A DNA stretch of 64,000 nt, taken from Denitrificimonas halotolerans. Lineage in GTDB: Bacteria > Pseudomonadota > Gammaproteobacteria > Pseudomonadales > Pseudomonadaceae. The position numbers were made by a program, and so were the translations under genes. The stretch is taken from positions 124,001 through 188,000 of the forward strand of contig NZ_JAXIVU010000001.1 of NCBI RefSeq assembly GCF_034259425.1, in the 5' to 3' direction. A model generated the notes under the pieces. It had not been told where the DNA came from. It did no database searches and saw only the letters and a list, made by a program, of their open reading frames with translations. Numbering within the stretch: the stretch's first letter is position 1; every line of letters starts with the position of its first letter. Below, piece after piece: positions 35,958 through 44,637 of this stretch.

Positions 35958-37160
35958 ATGTCTTTGCCTTCTCCTTGGCGTCAGTTTTTCCCTGGTATTT
36001 TGGCACTTGATACACAGCAACAGGTTTGGCTTGATAGTGCAGCTACAGCACAAAAACCACAAGCCATGATTGACTCCTTGTGCCAGCATTATAAAAACAC
36101 TGTAGCCAACGTGCACCGCGCCCAACATCAACCCGGAGAACGTGCTACACGGTCTTTTGAGGCAGCACGCAAGGACATTAAGCACTGGTTACAAGCCGAT
36201 CCTCAAGACGTTCTGATTTTTACTAAAGGCACCACAGAAAGCATCAATCTACTCTGCCAAGCGTTAGCCCACCACCTACAGGCCGGTGACGAAATTCTAA
36301 TCAGTGCCTATGAGCACCATGCCAACTTATTACCTTGGCAACAGTTGGCAAAAAATCTTAATCTCACCTTAACAGTATTGCCTATGGAGCCAACAGGGCA
36401 CTTAGACATTGAATATGCTATAGCTCAACTTTCTACTCGCAGCCGTATTTTGGCCATCAGTGCTTTGTCGAATGTAATAGGTCACAGTCAAAACCTACAA
36501 CCTTTATTGAACGCAGCTCAAAAACAAGGGGTCTGGACCTTAGTAGATGGCGCTCAAGCAGCGGTCCATCAACGCCCCAATTTGCAGTTGCTTGATTGTG
36601 ATTTTTATGTGTGCTCATCACACAAACTCTATGGGCCTGATGGTGTTGGTATTTTATTAGCTCGGGAACGTTCAGTCAGAGCACTACGCCCTTGGCAGTT
36701 TGGCGGGGAAATGGTCCGTCACTGTGGTTACCACAACGCTGAATTCTTGCCTGCCCCTTTAGGCTTTGAACCTGGCACTCCCAGTATCGCTAACATTATT
36801 GCCTTTGCAGCCACTTTAAACTGGCTCAAAACATTAGATATTCACGCCATTGCTCAGCATGAAGCAACACTGCATAAGGCTGTATTAGATGGGTTACGAG
36901 CACGTGACATGCAGATTATTGGCTCGCCTAACTGCGCCTTGGTCAGTTTTAATGCCCCTAATGTGCATCACGCTGATTTAGCTCTACTACTCGGTGAGCA
37001 AGGTATTGCTGTACGTGCCGGCCATCATTGCGCCATGCCGCTGTTACAACATTTAAACTTGGCGGGTGCGCTACGCGTATCATTAGCAATGTATAACAAC
37101 AGCAATGATATTGATCAATTTTTTAACGCTCTAGATCAATCCTTGGAGATTTTACAATGA
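35958..37160 (+). CDS. csdA: Cysteine desulfurase, CsdA/SufS class
   Basis: The 400-residue PLP enzyme has the cofactor lysine at 223 in SSHKLYGPDGVGILLA and the persulfide-forming cysteine at about 358 in RAGHHCAMPLL, which is the group II (SufS/CsdA) arrangement. It converts cysteine to alanine and hands sulfur to the SufE-like partner encoded next. The ATG at 35958 (MSLPSPWRQFFPGIL) matches family N-termini; a longer frame from 35889 would run through the dapD terminator. The stop overlaps csdE by 4 bases. Confidence 0.93.
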   Translation: MSLPSPWRQFFPGILALDTQQQVWLDSAATAQKPQAMIDSLCQHYKNTVANVHRAQHQPGERATRSFEAARKDIKHWLQADPQDVLIFTKGTTESINLLCQALAHHLQAGDEILISAYEHHANLLPWQQLAKNLNLTLTVLPMEPTGHLDIEYAIAQLSTRSRILAISALSNVIGHSQNLQPLLNAAQKQGVWTLVDGAQAAVHQRPNLQLLDCDFYVCSSHKLYGPDGVGILLARERSVRALRPWQFGGEMVRHCGYHNAEFLPAPLGFEPGTPSIANIIAFAATLNWLKTLDIHAIAQHEATLHKAVLDGLRARDMQIIGSPNCALVSFNAPNVHHADLALLLGEQGIAVRAGHHCAMPLLQHLNLAGALRVSLAMYNNSNDIDQFFNALDQSLEILQ

Positions 37161-37570
37161 GCCCGTTAAGTCCTGCCGCACAACAAGCACTTGAGCAATT
37201 TCAAGCTTGCCAGCAATGGGAACAACGCGCCCGCTTATTACTACAGTGGAGCTCTCAACTCACAGAACTTCCTAAAGACCTACGCACTGCAGAAAATCTC
37301 GTTCAAGGCTGTGAGACCCGTGTATGGCTGGTTTTAAAACAGAAAGCGGATGCAATTCATTTCGAAATGGCCTGCGAGGCTCGCTTATTGCGGGGTTTAC
37401 TCGCCTTACTTTTAGTGCGCATCGAAGGACTCAATGCGGCACAAATTACCCAAATAGAGATAAACGAATGGTTTAATCAACTAGGATTAAGCCGTCAACT
37501 CTCCCCCTCTCGCAGCAACGGCTTAAATGCAGTACTAAAACGTATGGAAATGCTGCTACAAGAGATTTAG
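37157..37570 (+). CDS. csdE: SufE-family sulfur acceptor
   Basis: The 137-residue protein carries the SufE/CsdE motif ENLVQGCETRVWL with the sulfur-accepting Cys at about residue 52, and ends FNQLGLSRQLSPSRSNGLNAVLKRM, also typical of the family. It accepts persulfide sulfur from CsdA for Fe-S cluster or tRNA-modification pathways. It overlaps csdA by ATGA, so the pair is co-translated. Confidence 0.93.
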   Translation: MSPLSPAAQQALEQFQACQQWEQRARLLLQWSSQLTELPKDLRTAENLVQGCETRVWLVLKQKADAIHFEMACEARLLRGLLALLLVRIEGLNAAQITQIEINEWFNQLGLSRQLSPSRSNGLNAVLKRMEMLLQEI

Positions 37571-37682
37571 ATACGGCTAAGTCGCTTAGCTAGCATATAT
37601 TCTAGTTTGCGGATAGAGTTCGCAACCTACAATACCGCCAGAACTAGAGTAGAGCCTATATAGCTGCACTTCCTTACATCCC

Positions 37683-37712
37683 CTAAGCAACTCATTCAAT
37701 CGAGTTGCTTAG
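37683..37712. terminator. Hairpin between convergent csdE and the MaoC gene
   Basis: CTAAGCAACTC pairs perfectly with GAGTTGCTTAG over an 8-base loop, 12 bases from the MaoC stop and about 110 bases after csdE. It can end transcription from both sides. A smaller repeat, GCTAAG-tcg-CTTAGC, lies near 37575. Confidence 0.72.
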
Positions 37713-37723
37713 CTAGTGTTTTA

Positions 37724-38194
37724 CTATTGAGCAACAAACTTCGGTAGTTCTGCTAGCTGCACACTGACTTCTTTACGCGGGGCAATAATCAATGCTTCAC
37801 CATCTACTACAATTTCATCACGCTGATTCACAACTCGAGTCGCAATGCGTACGCGAAACTTAGGAAGTTTTTCTAATATTTCTAACTGCACAGTTAATTC
37901 ATCATTCAATTTAACCGGCAATTTAAACTCCATTTGTTGTCCCAAGTAAATCGTACCGGGCCCAGGTAACTCACAAGCGACAGCTGCACTAATCAGCGCA
38001 CCACTAAACATACCATGTGCAATACGCTCTTTAAACATCGTGCCAGCGGCATAGGTTTCATCTAAGTGCACTGGATTACGGTCACCCGACATGCTTGCAA
38101 ACATCATAATGTCATTTTCGGTAACTGATTTAGTAAAAGAAGCTTTCTGACCCACTTCTAAACTGTCATACGGTGTATTGGTACTAAGTGTCAT
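37724..38194 (-). CDS. MaoC-like (R)-specific enoyl-CoA hydratase
   Basis: The 156-residue hot-dog-fold protein has the hydratase motif MSGDRNPVHLDETYA with catalytic Asp and His, and FKERIAHGMFSGALISAA behind it. Proteins of this size (PhaJ type) hydrate enoyl-CoA to (R)-3-hydroxyacyl-CoA, linking beta-oxidation to polyhydroxyalkanoate or lipid synthesis. It follows an alpha/beta hydrolase gene by 12 bases on the same strand. Confidence 0.87.
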   Translation of the reverse strand: MTLSTNTPYDSLEVGQKASFTKSVTENDIMMFASMSGDRNPVHLDETYAAGTMFKERIAHGMFSGALISAAVACELPGPGTIYLGQQMEFKLPVKLNDELTVQLEILEKLPKFRVRIATRVVNQRDEIVVDGEALIIAPRKEVSVQLAELPKFVAQ

Positions 38195-38206
38195 TTAATT
38201 CTCCAA

Positions 38207-39169
38207 TCAATCACTAGGGACGGCCTGTACTATTACAGTCCTTTGGTTGGCTAAAGCAGCCTTGATCCAATGCAAAATATCTGCTGTCACTTCAGCATGA
38301 TTTATTTCTTGTAACACCTCATGCCGAGCATCGGGATATAGTCGGATATCTACCGCACGATTACCAGACTCTCGTAATGCATTTGCTAGATCAATTAAAC
38401 GATACCCCCGATGAATTGGATCAGCTTCTCCACCCAAAACCAATAACGGCAACTCATTATCAATTTGCATCATGCTTTTTACTGACATAATTTTTTTTAA
38501 TCCACTTAGCAAATCAAGCCATAACTGTGTCGTGCAATTAAAGCCACACAATGGATCCTTCATATAAGCAGTCACTTGGGTTGAGTCCCGGGTAAGCCAG
38601 TCCCAATGAGTACTACGCTTTTTAATCCCCCGCTGATAGGGGTAGAAAGCAACCTTATTCAACAAATTACTGCGCCCTTGCCGACCTAAACGCCAACGTT
38701 CAAAGCGAGCTAAAGCAATAGCCCCACGGTAGCGCAAAGAGAACTTAAAGTAATTAGAGCCAGATAAAATAGCACCTTGCATACTGCAACTATGCTGCAT
38801 CAAGTAAGCTAGCGCGATGAAACTACCCATACCATGCCCTAGCAAGAAAATTGGAATATGCGCATGTTTAAGGCGAATATAATGATTTAGGCAACACAAA
38901 TCATCGACCACTGCCTCCCACCCCCTCTCATCAGCGAAATGACCTAGCGCCGCCTCTACAGCACTCAGGCCATGGCCACGCTGATCCAACGCATAAACCT
39001 CCACGCCTTGCTCGGATAAGGTTTGGGCAAAACGAGCATAACGCAGGCTATGTTCAGCCATGCCATGGGCAACCATGATAATTGCTCGTGGTGACTGCTC
39101 ACTGAACCAATGATTGACATAAAGTTGCGTTGAGTCATTGGCAGTTAACCAAAATGCTTCATGGCGCAT
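38207..39169 (-). CDS. Alpha/beta hydrolase with Gly at the nucleophile position
   Basis: The 320-residue protein resembles monoacylglycerol lipase/lysophospholipase-type hydrolases: oxyanion region VAHGMAEHSLRYARFA, then YALDQRGHGLSA, then acidic residue in LVLGGEADPIHRG and His in YPDARHEVLQE. The nucleophile elbow, usually GHSMGS, reads GHGMGS, with Gly113 (GGT) in place of the catalytic Ser (AGT would restore it). If the base is real, the enzyme should be inactive as a serine hydrolase or work by other means. It heads a two-gene unit with the MaoC hydratase. Confidence 0.85.
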   Translation of the reverse strand: MRHEAFWLTANDSTQLYVNHWFSEQSPRAIIMVAHGMAEHSLRYARFAQTLSEQGVEVYALDQRGHGLSAVEAALGHFADERGWEAVVDDLCCLNHYIRLKHAHIPIFLLGHGMGSFIALAYLMQHSCSMQGAILSGSNYFKFSLRYRGAIALARFERWRLGRQGRSNLLNKVAFYPYQRGIKKRSTHWDWLTRDSTQVTAYMKDPLCGFNCTTQLWLDLLSGLKKIMSVKSMMQIDNELPLLVLGGEADPIHRGYRLIDLANALRESGNRAVDIRLYPDARHEVLQEINHAEVTADILHWIKAALANQRTVIVQAVPSD

Positions 39170-39596
39170 GCCTACTTCCTCCTGTAGACGGGTAATGCTC
39201 TATTGTATTACCTATACATCCCCTTAAGGAGAAACTCAAAAGAGAAAGTTTATGAACAAAAGTTAAATACCAGTCGAAAAAGTGACCAGAAAGCCTGATT
39301 TTGTACTAGTCCCAATTTTGTAAAGCTGCTAATCTGCCATTGTTTGCTATGAAATAATAAGAGCAAAGCAAAACTAACCATAACAACAGACCTTTAGATG
39401 AGATGATTGACAAGAGCACGCAATTCAATGATTTTTAAGCATAGAATCGTGTTACACCATAGACACCCTTACGCGTAAACTGGCTGCAGTTTGGACTTAT
39501 AGTCCTCATCGCTAAAAACAGTTTATTTATATATCGTGTGTTTTTGTTAAACACTTCAATAAGGCAAATCGAGCTATTGCTTAGGAGTTGACTTGC
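39170..39596. promoter_or_regulatory. Divergent control region upstream of fadD with two palindromes
   Basis: No gene is seen in this 427-base stretch. Two adjacent palindromes stand out: AAACTG-gctg-CAGTTT at 39477-39492 and GGACT-tat-AGTCC at 39493-39505. They lie about 100 bases before fadD and could be operator sites or a leader hairpin. Neither matches a FadR or PsrA site that I can recall exactly. Confidence 0.45.
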
Positions 39597-41291
39597 ATGA
39601 ACGAAAACTTCTGGAAAGACAAATACCCAGAGGGAGTTCCCACTGAAATCGATCCCGATCAATACCCTAATATTCAAGCGGTATTGAAGGATTCCTGCGA
39701 GCGTTTTGCCGATAAACCTGCATTTACTAATTTAGGTAAAACACTCACTTACGGTGATCTTTATAAACTTTCTGGGGATTTCGCCGCATGGTTACAAAAC
39801 CATACTGATTTAGAACCAGGCGATCGTATTGCAGTACAACTGCCTAACGTCTTACAGTATCCAGTAGTTGTTTTTGGTGCTATACGTGCAGGCTTAGTCA
39901 TTGTAAATACCAACCCACTGTATACCACTCGAGAGATGGAACATCAGTTCAATGACTCAGGTGCTAAAGCACTAGTCTGCTTAGCTAACATGGGCCATTT
40001 AGCAGAAAAGGTCATCCCCAAAACTGAGATTCAAACAGTGGTTATCACTGAGGTGGGTGATTTTTTACCACCGTTTAAACGTTTCCTCGTTAATAATGTA
40101 GTCAAATATGTTAAGAAAATGGTGCCTGCATTCCATATTCCTAACGCACAAAAACTCAATGATATTTTAGCTCTCGGCAGTAAAAAAGCTGCTCGAAACG
40201 CAAATCCAGACTCAGGCGATCTTGCTGTACTGCAATACACCGGTGGTACCACAGGTGTTGCTAAGGGCGCCATGCTCACTCACCGCAATCTAATCGCAAA
40301 TATGCTTCAAGCCAAGGCAGTGATGGCTTCCAATTTAGGAGAAGGCACCGAAACTATTGTTGCCCCTTTACCCCTGTACCATATTTATGCCTTCACCTTC
40401 CATTGCATGGCAATGATGATGACAGGAAATAACAACTTGCTGATCACCAACCCTCGTGATTTACCCAGCATGATCAAAGACTTGAAAAACAATAAATTCA
40501 CTGGCTTTGTTGGTTTAAATACACTGTTTGCCGCATTATGCAACAACAGTGATTTCCGAAAATTGAATTTTTCCAATTTAAAAATGACAGTATCGGGCGG
40601 CATGGCTCTACAAATAGCCACGGCAGAACGCTGGACTGAAGTCACAGGCTCTCAAGTGTGCGAAGGTTTCGGTATGACCGAAACCAGCCCAATCGCTACG
40701 GTCAACCCCATCCAAAATATCAAGTTAGGCACCATTGGTATTCCCGTGTCTTCAACCTTATGTAAGGTGATTGACGAAGATGGTAAGGAACTGCCTTTAG
40801 GTGAAACTGGAGAGCTGTGCGTAAAAGGGCCCCAAGTGATGAAAGGTTATTGGTTGCAAGAAGATGCCACCAAAGAAGTCCTAGATGAAGACGGTTGGTT
40901 ACGCACAGGTGACATTGGAATCATTCAAGAAGATGGTTATATTCGCTTGGTAGACCGCAAAAAAGATATGATTTTAGTGTCTGGTTTCAACGTTTACCCC
41001 AATGAGTTGGAGGATGTACTTGCAACGTTACCAGGTGTTTTACAAAGTGCAGCAATTGGTATTCCCGACGAGAAGTCAGGTGAAGCTATTAAAGTCTTTA
41101 TCACCGTACGCCCAGGCGATAGCTTAACCAAAGAGCAAGTGATTGCACATATGCGTAGTAACTTAACTGGCTATAAAGTCGCTCGCCACGTGGAGTTCCG
41201 TGACGAACTTCCAGTCACTAATGTCGGAAAAATCCTTCGCCGTCAGTTGCGCGATGAAGAACTAAAAAAAACATCTGATGCAAATCAGTAG
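39597..41291 (+). CDS. fadD: Long-chain fatty acid-CoA ligase
   Basis: The 564-residue AMP-forming ligase has the P-loop YTGGTTGVAKGAMLTHRN, the GFGMTETSP motif, the adenylate motif GWLRTGDIG and the FACS-type segment DRKKDMILVSGFNVYPNELE, with catalytic Lys near the end (NVGKILRRQLR). It activates fatty acids for beta-oxidation at the inner face of the membrane. The ATG at 39597 has AGGAG upstream and starts MNENFWKDKYPEGV, the usual FadD beginning in pseudomonads. Confidence 0.94.
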   Translation: MNENFWKDKYPEGVPTEIDPDQYPNIQAVLKDSCERFADKPAFTNLGKTLTYGDLYKLSGDFAAWLQNHTDLEPGDRIAVQLPNVLQYPVVVFGAIRAGLVIVNTNPLYTTREMEHQFNDSGAKALVCLANMGHLAEKVIPKTEIQTVVITEVGDFLPPFKRFLVNNVVKYVKKMVPAFHIPNAQKLNDILALGSKKAARNANPDSGDLAVLQYTGGTTGVAKGAMLTHRNLIANMLQAKAVMASNLGEGTETIVAPLPLYHIYAFTFHCMAMMMTGNNNLLITNPRDLPSMIKDLKNNKFTGFVGLNTLFAALCNNSDFRKLNFSNLKMTVSGGMALQIATAERWTEVTGSQVCEGFGMTETSPIATVNPIQNIKLGTIGIPVSSTLCKVIDEDGKELPLGETGELCVKGPQVMKGYWLQEDATKEVLDEDGWLRTGDIGIIQEDGYIRLVDRKKDMILVSGFNVYPNELEDVLATLPGVLQSAAIGIPDEKSGEAIKVFITVRPGDSLTKEQVIAHMRSNLTGYKVARHVEFRDELPVTNVGKILRRQLRDEELKKTSDANQ

Positions 41292-41318
41292 CTACTCTTA
41301 ACCAGACCAATAACACAC

Positions 41319-41347
41319 AAAAAAGGCCTCGTATCGAGGCCTTTTTT
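41319..41347. terminator. Bidirectional terminator between fadD and xerD
   Basis: AAAAAAGGCCTCG-tat-CGAGGCCTTTTTT is a perfect stem with a T run on both strands, 28 bases after fadD and 14 bases from the xerD stop. Confidence 0.93.
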
Positions 41348-41360
41348 GTACCCAATCCAT

Positions 41361-42266
41361 TTAACCCCGAGGATGATGCTCACTATGAATAGCCTGCAAA
41401 CGAGCACTAGCCACATGGGTGTAAATCTGTGTAGTTGATAGATCACTGTGTCCAAGTAACATCTGCACCACTCGCAAATCAGCCCCATGATTTAACAAAT
41501 GGGTTGCAAACGCATGACGCAAAGTGTGTGGTGATAAAGGCTTAGTGATGCCTGCTGCTTGAGCGTGTAATTTAACTCGATGCCAAAATGTTTGCCGCGT
41601 CATCTGTCGCCCTCGCTGACTAGGGAACACTATATCCGTGGCTGCCGCACTGAGCAGCTCATTACGTCCCTGTTTAAGGTACAGGGCAAGCCAATCCAAA
41701 GCCGTTTCTCCTAACGGTACCAAGCGTTCCTTAGATCCTTTTCCGATCACACGTACAATACCTTGACGCATGTTCAGTTGATCCAAGGTTAGACCTACGA
41801 GCTCCGTCACTCGTAAACCACTGGCATACAAAACCTCAAGCATGCAACGATCCCGTAAACCAAGCACTTCGTCCACATCAGGCGCAGCCAACAAAGCCTC
41901 AACATCTGCTTCAGACAAAGTGTCTGGCAGAGCACGCCCTATTTGTGGGAGTTCAACCTGCAAGGTTGGGTTTTCAATGAGCGAACCCTCTTCCAATAAA
42001 AACTGATAAAAACTACGCGCACCAGATAAGAACCGCGCACTAGAGCGAGCTTTATAGCCTTGCTCCAAACGCCAACCTAAATATTCCAGTAAAGTTTCAC
42101 GACGAACATCTTGCAAACGCAAGCCCTGTGGCTGTAACCATAAAGCAAACTGTTCAAGATCACTACGATACGCCATACGAGTGTTTTCAGACAATCCGCG
42201 CTGCAGCCAAGCCGCATCTAAAAAACGCATTAACGCTGATAAATCAGGCTGCACATGAGTTGTCAT
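41361..42266 (-). CDS. xerD: Site-specific tyrosine recombinase XerD
   Basis: The 301-residue protein has an N-terminal SAM-like DNA-binding domain and a C-terminal catalytic domain. The catalytic residues are Arg in YASGLRVTELVGL, Lys in VIGKGSKERLVPL, His and Arg in SPHTLRHAFATHLLNHG, His in LLGHSDLSTTQIYTHV, and nucleophile Tyr in that last motif. With XerC it resolves chromosome dimers at dif. The ATG at 42266 has AAGGTG upstream; 17 extra codons before it are not family-like. Confidence 0.94.
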   Translation of the reverse strand: MTTHVQPDLSALMRFLDAAWLQRGLSENTRMAYRSDLEQFALWLQPQGLRLQDVRRETLLEYLGWRLEQGYKARSSARFLSGARSFYQFLLEEGSLIENPTLQVELPQIGRALPDTLSEADVEALLAAPDVDEVLGLRDRCMLEVLYASGLRVTELVGLTLDQLNMRQGIVRVIGKGSKERLVPLGETALDWLALYLKQGRNELLSAAATDIVFPSQRGRQMTRQTFWHRVKLHAQAAGITKPLSPHTLRHAFATHLLNHGADLRVVQMLLGHSDLSTTQIYTHVASARLQAIHSEHHPRG

Positions 42267-42503
42267 TTTCGTAACACCTTGAATTTTTATGATTAAATAT
42301 CGCAGGTTGTAGCGCATAGAAAATATGCACCTATCATGCGAGCCACACTACTGCAGATTAACAGTTTCAGAGCGACTGCAATAACCTAGTCATACCCCAC
42401 CTCCACACTAGCCGTATAACACTCATTGAGCGTTGGCATATGTTGGTAGTTTCTTAAAAGCCCAATGGATACACACCCTAGCTTAAAAAATATACCCCTA
42501 AAA

Positions 42504-42534
42504 CAACAAAGCAGCCTTAAGGCTGCTTTGTTTT
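42504..42534 (-). terminator. Terminator of the rpsP-rimM-trmD-rplS operon
   Basis: AAAGCAGCCTTAAGGCTGCTTT is a perfect palindrome followed on the minus strand by TGTTGTTTT. It lies 15 bases after the rplS stop. Confidence 0.9.
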
Positions 42535-42548
42535 GAAACACTGGAGAA

Positions 42549-42902
42549 TTAACGTGCCAGCTTTTCTTTAATACGTGCTGCTTTACCAGACAGAGCACGC
42601 AAGTAGTACAGTTTCGCTTTACGTACATCACCACGACGTTTAACAGCGATGCTGTCAACCAACGGGCTGTAAGTTTGGAACGTACGCTCAACGCCTACGC
42701 CACTAGAAATTTTACGAACAGTGAATGCACTGTTGATACCACGATTACGCTTAGCAATTACAACACCTTCATAGGCCTGTAAGCGCTGACGATCACCTTC
42801 ACGTACTTTTACTTGAACAACTACAGTATCACCCGCAGCGAATGCAGGGATTTCTTTGTTCATTTGTTCAGCTTCAAGCTGCTGAATAATTTTGTTAGTC
42901 AT
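42549..42902 (-). CDS. rplS: 50S ribosomal protein L19
   Basis: The 117-residue protein matches L19 throughout (FAAGDTVVVQVKVREGDRQR, AYEGVVIAKRNRGINSAFTVRK, VKRRGDVRKAKLYYLRALSGKAARIKE). L19 lies at the interface of the two ribosomal subunits. It is the last gene of the rpsP operon and is closed by a strong terminator. Confidence 0.98.
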   Translation of the reverse strand: MTNKIIQQLEAEQMNKEIPAFAAGDTVVVQVKVREGDRQRLQAYEGVVIAKRNRGINSAFTVRKISSGVGVERTFQTYSPLVDSIAVKRRGDVRKAKLYYLRALSGKAARIKEKLAR

Positions 42903-42950
42903 GCTGTGCTCCTGAAGGCAAATCTTTATGATTTACCATCGATACGTTAA

Positions 42951-43694
42951 TTAACTATCGTTCTGTTGGCGAAAGTACTCATCCAACAGCATTTTCTCTT
43001 CTCCAGAAAGCGAGCGGCTATCCAGAAGATCAGCGCGACGCTCTGCAGTACGCCCAAGGGCTTGTTGCAATCGCCAGCGCCGGATATGTTCGTGATTCCC
43101 ACTGAGTAGGACCTGCGGAACATCTTTGCCTGCATACCTAACCGGTCGCGTGTAATGCGGGCAGTCGAGAAGTCCATCGCTAAATGAATCTTCTTGTGCG
43201 GAGTCTGCATGGTTTAAAGCACCAGGCAGTAACCGCGTAACAGCATCAATTAACACCATTGCCGGCAGTTCCCCACCAGACAATACATAGTCGCCAATTG
43301 ACCATTCTTCATCCACGTAAGTTTCAATGAAACGTTCGTCGATACCTTCATAGCGCCCTGCAATAAGGATTAAGGCATCCTCTTTGGCTAGCGCACTGAC
43401 CGCTGCTTGTTTCAGCTGACGGCCTTGCGGCGACAGGTAAATTACCTTAGCCGGTCCTCCAACAGATTGCTTCGCCGCAGCTAATGCATCCTCTAGAGGT
43501 TTGATCTTCATCACCATACCAGGACCACCACCAAAGGGACGGTCATCAACAGTCTGATGTCGATCTTCAGTAAAACTACGAGGATTCCAGCACTTGAGCT
43601 GTAGTAACCCCTGCTTTACTGCACGACTGGTAATGCCATACTCGGTAATTGCAGCAAACATCTCTGGAAAGAGACTGATAACTTCAACGCGCAA
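42951..43694 (-). CDS. trmD: tRNA (guanine-37-N1)-methyltransferase
   Basis: The 247-residue SPOUT-class enzyme has the trefoil-knot SAM motifs ILIAGRYEGIDERFIETYVDEEWSIGDYVLSGGELPAMVLIDA. It methylates G37 of tRNAs and so prevents frameshifting. It lies between rimM (12 bases upstream) and rplS. Confidence 0.97.
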   Translation of the reverse strand: MRVEVISLFPEMFAAITEYGITSRAVKQGLLQLKCWNPRSFTEDRHQTVDDRPFGGGPGMVMKIKPLEDALAAAKQSVGGPAKVIYLSPQGRQLKQAAVSALAKEDALILIAGRYEGIDERFIETYVDEEWSIGDYVLSGGELPAMVLIDAVTRLLPGALNHADSAQEDSFSDGLLDCPHYTRPVRYAGKDVPQVLLSGNHEHIRRWRLQQALGRTAERRADLLDSRSLSGEEKMLLDEYFRQQNDS

Positions 43695-43706
43695 AGCATT
43701 TACTCA

Positions 43707-44243
43707 TTAAAAATCTGCATCCCATTCGACATGCATCTCGCCTGCTGTCAAATCCACCGACTGTACACACTGCTCTGTATAAGGCAGTAACCGCTCTTGA
43801 TCATCAAGGCTGCCAGCACAAGGCTTAACCACCAAGACATCATTTGCACCAGTCTCTAATAAATGGTCAACAATCCCAAACAGTTGTTGGTCTTGATTGA
43901 TCACCTTTAAACCTTCAAGCTCGTGCCAGTAATACTCGCCCTCTGGCAATTTAGGCAACTCACTACGGTGAACACAAATTTCGTAATTTGTCAGAGTGCG
44001 TGCAATTTCACGATCATCCAAACCCTCAATTTTTGCCACCAGCGACTTACCTTGCAGACGGCCACTGGCCAACTTCACTTGCTTAATATCTTGGCCACGG
44101 CGTAAATGCCAAACCGGATAATCAAGCAGGTTTTCCATCGACTCCGTAAAAGAATGCACCTTTACTTCGCCGCGCACACCATGCACAGCACCAACTTTGC
44201 CGAGAACGACCAGTTCATCTGCGTCAGGGAGTGATGTACTCAT
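43707..44243 (-). CDS. rimM: 16S rRNA processing protein RimM
   Basis: The 178-residue protein has an N-terminal RimM domain (VVLGKVGAVHGVRGEVKVHSF) and a C-terminal PRC-barrel-like domain (YYWHELEGLKVIN…ANDVLVVKP, LLPYTEQCV). It assists late assembly of the 30S head. The ATG at 44243 is preferred to an in-frame TTG six bases upstream that overlaps the rpsP end. Confidence 0.96.
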   Translation of the reverse strand: MSTSLPDADELVVLGKVGAVHGVRGEVKVHSFTESMENLLDYPVWHLRRGQDIKQVKLASGRLQGKSLVAKIEGLDDREIARTLTNYEICVHRSELPKLPEGEYYWHELEGLKVINQDQQLFGIVDHLLETGANDVLVVKPCAGSLDDQERLLPYTEQCVQSVDLTAGEMHVEWDADF

Positions 44244-44249
44244 AGTCAA

Positions 44250-44510
44250 TTAAGCAGTTGCTTCTTGAGCAGTTTCTGCTTTCTTTAACAGCTGAGCAAC
44301 GCGCTCAGAAGGCTGTGCGCCTTGACCTAACCAATAGTTAGCGCGCTCTTGATCAACAGACAAACGAACTTCACCACCTGTTGCGATTGGGTTAAAGAAA
44401 CCGATGCGCTCAATGAAACGGCCATTACGCGCTTTGCGGCTATCAGCCACTGTCAGATGGTAGAACGGGCGCTTTTTAGAGCCACCACGAGCCAGACGAA
44501 TAGTTACCAT
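44250..44510 (-). CDS. rpsP: 30S ribosomal protein S16
   Basis: The 86-residue S16 starts MVTIRLARGGSKKRPFYHLTVADSRKARNGRFIERIGFFNP, fully typical. An in-frame upstream extension of 18 codons is not S16-like and lies over the Shine-Dalgarno AAGGAAA. It is the first gene of the rpsP-rimM-trmD-rplS operon and starts 127 bases after ffh on the same strand. Confidence 0.98.
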   Translation of the reverse strand: MVTIRLARGGSKKRPFYHLTVADSRKARNGRFIERIGFFNPIATGGEVRLSVDQERANYWLGQGAQPSERVAQLLKKAETAQEATA

Positions 44511-44637
44511 TAAACTTATTTCCTTTATGTGTATTACAATCAAAACGAGCCAAAGAACATGCATGGCCCGAAAGGCCGCATATTCTAATGGCTATCTGCT
44601 ACTTTGCATAGGCTTATTTTCTAAGTCTGCGCAGTAG

